A stretch of DNA of 64,000 nt from Isoetes taiwanensis (Eukaryota; Streptophyta; Lycopodiopsida; Isoetales; Isoetaceae). The notes beneath the pieces are model-generated. The model did no database searches. It was not told the DNA's origin and saw only the letters and a list, made by a program, of their open reading frames with translations. Positions 58,200-64,000 of this stretch are shown in pieces. The DNA is taken from NCBI GenBank assembly GCA_021234155.1, contig JAJEKV010000048.1, forward strand, positions 1,517,873-1,581,872, in the 5' to 3' direction. A program made the position numbers and the translations under genes. Numbering within the stretch: position 1 is the first letter of the stretch; every line of letters starts with the position of its first letter.

Positions 58200-59080
58200 C
58201 AACCCCTCAATGTAAGTATCCACGGCTTGCCTCTCTGAGACTCGGGAACATTCGACTGAGCCTCATAAATTCTTCGGTATACTTAGCCAGCGATAAGCTA
58301 CCACGATTCAACTGTAAAAAGCTGCTGGATCGTCTACTAGTATGAGACCTTGGCACATAGTGCTTTGCGGAAAGCCTTCTATTGAAGGTCTTAAACTGCG
58401 GTTGTTCCTCTTCGACTTGTTGGATTTAGCATATCCCTTCCACCCGGATCCTTGCTTGGGTCCAATAAGGTTAGGCTGTAGCAACTTTCCCTATGTCCTT
58501 GTCCTTCATGCAGGTATGAGTTGCCAAATTCTTCCATTTCATCGAGCCATGCTTCAGCTTCCATGCCTGATCTGTCTTTCCCTGAGAACTGGCCGAGCTT
58601 CCTTGTCTTCCATACATTGCTCATAGGACTATCCACCTTTTTCTGATAATCACCTGTCTTTCTTGCTCTTTTCCTTGCTTTAGGTGTGTCGGGTGACTTC
58701 GTCGGACTAGAGAGTGTCCTCAACGGAAGAGGCTGTGCGATGAGCTGGAGCTAGATGATGATGGGCTCCTGGTTCTCCTCTTCCTTCTTCTATCCCTGAC
58801 GTTCCCCTGGTTGCCCTCCCCTTCCTGCTGAGGGACTTCGTCACCACCCGGAAAACAAGGTGGAGGTGGGTGACCATCTTCCTGTGCATTCATGAGAGGT
58901 GTCGCCCAGTTGATGAGGTGTTGCATCTGATTCCTCATCTGCACCAACCTTGCGTTGACTGCCTCTGGTGACATATCCTGCTCAACATCTTCTTGTTCCC
59001 TGCCAAACAAATTCCTTGGTACCCAATTGCGTGGTCGGTGCTGATCTTGGGATCCTGCACTTGAGTTCCTTGCTGCAAGG
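58200..59080 (-). pseudogene. gag of chromovirus E
   Basis: Minus frames at 58,720-59,010 (MFGREQEDVEQDMSPEAV.., a glutamine-rich helix, then a serine/arginine stretch) and 58,391-58,723 follow. The second contains FSGKDRSGMEAEAWLDEMEE, the usual F.G..D...A..WL..ME core of plant gypsy Gag, and NSYLHEGQGHRE. Later words (LAKYTEEFMRLSRMFP, near 58,270) fit the capsid C-terminal region. One shift near 58,720 breaks it. Confidence 0.85.
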
Positions 59081-59292
59081 ATTGATCATCAATACATTTT
59101 ATTTGGGTTAGATGTTGATCAATTTTTCTTGCAAATTGAATTATCTTTAGTTATAAGAAATCATACAAAGCCTTACATTGACAAACCAGTTAATAGTCAT
59201 TAATACATAAGGATTACATGATAAAGTAGATATATCTTAGCACAATGGGTACAAGAAACATTTAGCACAAACTTAAGAAATTTTACAACTAT

Positions 59293-60940
59293 TCAGTGGC
59301 CTCCCGAAAGCCTGAAGAAGTTCTTGACATCCCTGAATCGGAGGCCTTTGCCGAGGTTGCGCAAGATGTTCCTCGTTGATCTTCCTTCAAGTGCTTTCGG
59401 GCCATCTCGGTTCCTGGGAGTTAAGTCTTTATTCTTTGCTACCAGCGAAAGTGTTGCATCCCTCAGTGCCCTCTTACGCCAAAAGTCGAGGGCAATGGAG
59501 CGATTGACCGCCACGTTGAAAAGAATGATGTGATGTCGGCGTGGGCGATATCTTCAGTCTTTGCCCCCGAAGCCCTAAAAGCTATGAGAAGTGCCACAGT
59601 TCTTCCCCTTGGGCTGAACTCCTTGTGGAAGACTATCATTTGCCCCCGGCCGAGGGGCTGGAAGATAGTAGCGAAGTCTTTGCACCCTTTCCCTACGCCT
59701 CGATCGGTGCCCTTCCTTTGAGCTGCTTAGCCGTAGGCATCCACCGCCATAAAGGTCTTCATGATCCCTCCACATCTTTGGTTGCGTTGTCCAAGTTAAT
59801 CTTTGCTTTGGACCCTTCCCTCATGCTCGGCTCGAACCGGTCGGCTTGAGCTTGGGCCCTTCCCCGGTTTGTAGAGTGTGCTCAGTATCTGGCTGGAACT
59901 CCTCCTCACGAGATGATAGGCTCCTCTGTTGTCGATAGATCTCCCTTATCTGGCGATAGGCTGCTATATCCGACATTGTCTCCCCGGCATAAGAGTGTCT
60001 CTCCGCCAGCTCCCTTGGGATCTCCTGGTATGAGTAGTCGATGATGTCTGTGCTCTTCCCGTGTGCTATCATACCCAAGAGCTCGTCGATTCGAAGACCC
60101 TGTTCCTGACAGTAGGACAAATTGAGGATGTCATTTGCAAAAATGTACTCCTCCCGTCGATGACTATCGTGACAAAGGTATGATGCCGACGGTGGATCGG
60201 TAGGCTGTTCTCATGTCGTCGTCATGCCTCGGCGCATATCTCCGCATTCTTGTTGCCTCCTCGCTCTCCCATTACGGGTTACGCTCCCCTAGCTGCTGCG
60301 TAGTCTTCATGGATGCAGCGTAGAGATGGTGCGCCCGGCGTCGTGCCGTAATATTAAGTGGGCGGAGGACTCTATATTCAGGATTTGATCCTGGGCCCTA
60401 CGGGTATCAAGTGGCGCTAAGTCTAAGGGCTGAACAGAGGGTTCCCCTACTTTGTTGATTGACTTATAATGCATGAAGAGGGCAAGGGCTGTCTGAGCTG
60501 AAAGGTACCTATGCCTATTATGTCTACAGGTCATGTAATCGGGCATGGTCCTAGTCCTATCCCATAGCTGCTTCTTGCCTCTGGATCCTGCCAGCTCTCG
60601 ACCTAAGGCTTGGGTAAGTGTCTCAAGGAAAACCAATTCCCTCCCCTAGGAGGCCGATCCTAACTTCCCAAAGGCGGGGACCTGCTGGTCATATTGGCAC
60701 ATAATGTGCGTGTAGTAGGGTGTTCTAGTCAAAGTTAGCGTGAAGATCAAACAAGTGATCAAACACGAGAAGGCTTGATCTTGGGAAGCACATGGATATG
60801 GTGGCGACATTGTACCATCTCTCAAAGTTGCTTGAAGCCATTGGCGAGGAAAGGGTGTGGAAAATGGCTTGCAAAGATCGGTGGAGGGTCGAGAAAAATC
60901 GCCTAAGGGTGGGAGCAGTACGTAGGAAGAAAAATGGCAA
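59293..60940 (-). pseudogene. Unrecognised reading frames between the H3-like gene and gag
   Basis: Minus frames chain together: 60,725-60,940 (ending with MASSNFERWYNVATIS and FDHLFDLHANFD), 60,307-60,636 (LETLTQALGRELAGSRG, PDYMTCRHNRHRYLSAQTAL), 59,821-60,120 (IDELLGMIAHGKSTDIIDYS, IREIYRQQRSLSSREEE) and 59,293-59,514 (RSIALDFWRKRALRDA, ending RLSGGH). Composition is protein-like and the frames look like one protein of about 500 residues split by shifts. I recognise no family. It could be an extra element ORF or a captured host gene. Confidence 0.5.
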
Positions 60941-61640
60941 ATGAGACCTATTTTTATAGACTATGGGTGACCTCGGGGTTTGTGCAAAAGGTGCTTACCT
61001 AAAGCGACCTTGGTTCTATGGCTCACAGGTGTCCAAATGAACTACCATGAAGTGCAAACTTAAGCAAAACAAAGCAAGAAACACTACATGGCAATTTGTT
61101 GGATCAAATTTGGCTAATTTGGGCCAAAGATGGCCCGACCCGGGTGAATCCGCGCGGATGGCCTCCGCGTCGCGGACGCAGACGCGTTTGGCGCGGTCTC
61201 ACCCGGTTGGCCTGTTTTGGGCCAATTTTTGGTCATTTTAGGGAATTTGAAGATGCTAATATGGCCAATTCGGCCAATTCTAACCTAACTAGCAACTTAT
61301 TTTGAGCAAAACTGACATCTAAAAGCAAGATTTTGGGGGTAGGTGGGTGAATCCGCGCGAAACGCGCCCGCGTCGGGGACGCAGAGGCCATTGGCGCGGT
61401 CTCACCCGGTTGGCCCCAATTTTTGCATTTTTGATGATTTTTTGCCAAAATTTTGTTGTAGTCATGATTTCTGGGGTGTTTCTAGACATGCTATGAAGAA
61501 TTCTACCACAATTGGGTTCTATTTTCTACATTTCAAGCATAGAACATTTTTCTAATTTTACAGAGGGAAATTAACTTTTATATTAATGAGAAACATAATT
61601 ACATGAAAATTTTAGTTCTTCTACAAAATTTACAAAATTT
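60941..61640 (-). other. Non-coding region with a duplicated GC-rich block
   Basis: A 71-bp block starting GGTGAATCCGCGCG, containing GGACGCAGA and ending GCGCGGTCTCACCCGGTTGG, occurs at 61,142-61,212 and 61,345-61,415. The surroundings are AT-rich. No gene is visible. Confidence 0.75.
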
Positions 61641-61645
61641 GAGGC

Positions 61646-62749
61646 CTAGGGCCTCTCTCCCGGATCCTCAGGTGCTAAGTGGATGTCCTTAGGCATAAGG
61701 GTTACCCGCTTAGCATGGATAGCGCAGAGGTTTCCCTCCTCGAAAGAGCTGCACCAGCTCGCCTCGGGAGGCCTCTTGCGAGCCGGGTCATTAGAGGGGG
61801 TTACCACATGTCCGTCCCGGAACCTGGCGCAAAACCTCCCTAAGGAGGCGCTCGAAGGCGCCTTCCTTATCGAGGAGATTAGGTGCACATCACGGAAGTC
61901 TTAGAATCTCCCTAAACTTCCGGTATATGTCTTTGTTTGGCCCGTGGTGAACCCTCTTGGGTTTTTCGGCCCTAGGTGGGGGTGGCTTGGGCTGGTTCTT
62001 CTTTGGCTGCCGCCCCACCCGGCAGCTCCACCTCCTGGCGGCAATACCACTCATTGTACCTGCGTCCGGCGACGAGGTACTCCTTGTATCACCACCATTT
62101 TCCTTTTGAACTCCAGGTCTAGCTGCCGCGCGGAATGCCCGCTCCCCTACCTTTTGTTTCTTCACCACCTTGGGTGGTTCCGGCCACTTAGGGTAGGGTG
62201 GCCTCGCGTCGGGATCCTGCTGCCCCTCCTCCTCCTCTTCCTCTTCCACCTGCGGCTCCTCTTCTGGCCGGGGCTCTTGAATAACGACGGTCCGGCGAGG
62301 CCCGTCGTTCCTTCTCTTCGTCCGCCTCTCCTCCTCCCTCAGCTCCCTCTCCCGCTCCCGCTTCTTCCTGGCGGCCCTCTCCTCCGGCCACTCTGCTACT
62401 TTTTCCTTTCCCTTCTTCTTGGGCACTGAAGGCCCCGCTTCCTCCACTTGCTGCTGCACCTGCTCCTCCCCTTCTTCTTCCACCTCGGTGTCCGAGGGCC
62501 CGAAATGGCGAGACTCGCCCGGTCCCTCAGTGCACCGCCGATGGAGAACTGCTTCTTGGGACTCTCCTGGCGTCATGGTATGAGGCTTGGCTTGCTTCTT
62601 CTGCTTTTCTTTCTTGGGGGAAGCTCCTCTTCCCCTTTCTTGGGTGGGAGGTGCTCGGGATCTTCTTGACATGTAAGCCTGGCTGCTTGCGCCATGGAGA
62701 GGGTCGGTCTTGTTCCAGGCTTCCTGTAAGTTTGTTTGGTGCGAGCCAT
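61646..62749 (-). pseudogene. Histone H3-like gene with a long charged N-terminal tail
   Basis: From the ATG at 62,747-62,749 the translation starts MARTKQTYRKPG, the H3 N-terminus with K4 and K9 kept but A7 changed to Y and S10 to P. A one-base shift beside a CTG leads into a 260-codon frame (to 61,890) rich in K, R, E and P. It ends KRVHHGPNKDIYRKFREI, at the start of the fold. In shifted frames follow [17 protein letters not shown] (helix 1 region) and LVQLF. The C-terminal part [20 protein letters not shown], then GERP and a stop at 61,646, is unmistakably H3. No intron is seen. The tail of roughly 270 residues is far longer than the usual 40-80. It may be a CENH3-type variant, a retro-copy or a captured gene. 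Confidence 0.82.
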
Positions 62750-63310
62750 ATCTTATGGTTCAGAAAATGGGTGACGAAGGGCTGGGCAAGAGAAGGTTGG
62801 AGGTGAAGGGTTGGAGAGAGAAAATGAGGTGTCAGATATTTAAAAAGGAGGGTCCCTGGGAATATTCTCCTACCATAATTACCCCTATTTATTAGCCCCC
62901 CCTTATTAATTACAAGATATTTAATTAATTATTTAACTATTAATGTATATATTAACCTATATTAATTGATATTATCTTTAAATTTTCGAATTTTCCTAAT
63001 GGTTCAAGTGCAATTTATGAATTTAAGCCATTTTTCACTGGGCCCTCCGATTGGCATGATTCTTCGACCCATTTTAGGTGAAATTTGATGCAGATGCATA
63101 ATTTTCACTCCAAATTTACTAGAAGGTTCGTTTGACTCCCTCAATCTTAGTCTAACACTTAGCCTAATTCCTGACCCACTACCTAGGAGAAAAAATTTTT
63201 TCCCCATTTTCGCGGTTCGATGGTGGAAATGTTTATTCCACACTCCTATAGGCCTGTTAGACTACTTCATGGTTATGGTCAGTGCTAGTTCTTGGTCAAC
63301 CAAGAACATC
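62750..63310 (-). other. Region between the H3-like start and the primer-binding site
   Basis: It is AT-rich at 62,880-63,000. TTTTTAAATATCTG near 62,838 on the minus strand could serve as a TATA element for the H3-like gene, followed by a pyrimidine-rich CTCTCTCC stretch. This is inference from composition only. Confidence 0.35.
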
Positions 63311-63322
63311 GCTCTGATACCA
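63311..63322 (-). other. Primer-binding site of chromovirus E
   Basis: GCTCTGATACCA on the plus strand is TGGTATCAGAGC on the minus strand, three bases from the LTR; it matches initiator-Met tRNA. Confidence 0.92.
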
Positions 63323-63325
63323 TTG

Positions 63326-64000
63326 TGACGCTCCCTGCTAAACATACGGCGCCCGGCCGTACACTCGGCAGGAAATCCCCCATCCGGCTCAACAACCGCA
63401 TGGGCCCTTCGTCTACCCGCACTCGAGGTGACTCTCTAGTGCGGAAGGAACACTGAAGGTGTCTTGCGCGCCCTTCCCCTATGGGCTCCTATAACAGCGG
63501 AAGCGATAACACGTCAGAACTAGCATCAACATATACAAATACTACCTCGAAGGGTAGTGCATCACACATAAACCAAGGCAAAGATGATAATCACGAACCA
63601 TAAAACATGAGAGCTCCTACCCCGGCTCAGACTCGTAAGGAGGATGACTGACCGGCTGGGCCTCAAGGTAGAAGCGGAGACAGGAGTCATGGCAATGGCG
63701 AGGGCTGGCATAGAACAATGGCTAGGGTTGACCACTCCATCCGCCCCTCCCGGGTGCATACTTTGGATGGGCTAGATCGGGGCTCGGCGGGACTCTAGCC
63801 TTCGGATCACGCAATCCCATGGCATCACCCATCGGGACTACTCCGGGGTTGCATCTCCACTGGTCCGATGAGGCGGGAAGGGTTGCATCTCCCCTTCCCG
63901 GGGTCTAGAGGGTGCCGTGGGGCGGCTAGAGAATCATGGCGACACCGCGATTCATTACCCGGTGAACCCCCAAAGCGAGAGCCAAGCCATCACTTGCGGC
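63326..64000 (-). repeat. 5' LTR of chromovirus E (partial)
   Basis: It matches 51,781-52,460 from its TGAC end. Differences between the copies are frequent and often lie at CTG/CAG or CGG words (for example GACTGACCGG here against GGCCCGG there). The remainder lies beyond the window. Confidence 0.9.

Larger units (their letters stand above)
51781..64000 (-). mobile_element. Ty3/gypsy chromovirus E (minus strand; 5' LTR cut by window end)
   Basis: A 1.6-kb LTR at 51,781-53,409 recurs from 63,326 to the window end. On the minus strand the order is primer-binding site, extra reading frames (including an H3-like one), gag, protease, RT, RNase H, integrase, chromodomain and polypurine tract. The canonical chromodomain places it among chromoviruses such as the Tekay, Reina or Galadriel groups. 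Coding is interrupted by many shifts. Confidence 0.92.

Noticed and set aside
61944-62429. 161-codon plus-strand frame rich in leucine and proline
   Set aside because: It is the antisense shadow of the charged tail of the H3-like gene; its composition follows from the K/E/R codons on the other strand.

Overview
This window reads as repeat-dense nuclear DNA of a land plant. It holds Ty1/copia and Ty3/gypsy LTR retrotransposons whose primer-binding sites match initiator-Met tRNA (TGGTATCAGAGC), plant-type LINEs, Mutator-like transposase remnants with a SWIM zinc finger, and Helitron ends. I found no rRNA, tRNA, CRISPR or operon-like gene cluster. The species cannot be fixed from sequence alone. 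The LINE and Mutator-like types made me think of a fern, gymnosperm or other large plant genome, but that is only an impression.

Layout. (1) 1-13,827: a decayed Ty3/gypsy element (A, + strand), 5' LTR cut by the window edge, with a full-length antisense LINE (4.6-9.6 kb) inside its pol region. (2) 13,828-19,102: a nearly intact Ty1/copia element (B) whose 5' LTR is truncated exactly where element A ends. (3) 19.1-20.4 kb: an unrecognised reading frame and a LINE 3' end. (4) 20,450-22,961: a young non-autonomous LTR element with two 655-bp LTRs, a perfect 5-bp target duplication and a 30-bp minisatellite inside. (5) 24.9-41.6 kb: a 3.55-kb Mutator-like segment present twice in direct orientation, on either side of a 9.5-kb interval that ends in inverted Helitron-like tails and holds a third partial copy plus exon-like fragments. 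(6) 42,953-51,557: a Helitron (minus strand) enlarged by a nested copia-type element (C, with its own LINE insertion) and a solo LTR. (7) 51,781 to the window end: a Ty3/gypsy chromovirus (minus strand) with gag, protease, RT, RNase H, integrase and chromodomain. Between its primer-binding site and gag lie extra reading frames, including a histone H3-like gene with a very long charged N-terminal tail.

Most coding regions are broken. The copia element needs only one stop and two 1-base deletions to explain its state, but other elements carry many frameshifts. Where two copies of a repeat can be compared, differences cluster at CTG/CAG triplets in a pattern unlike cytosine deamination, so part of the damage may be sequencing error. 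The most notable item is the H3-like gene at 61.6-62.7 kb. Next are the duplicated Mutator-like segment around the inverted-ended interval, the nested Helitron, and the RNase H domain placed ahead of RT in element A.
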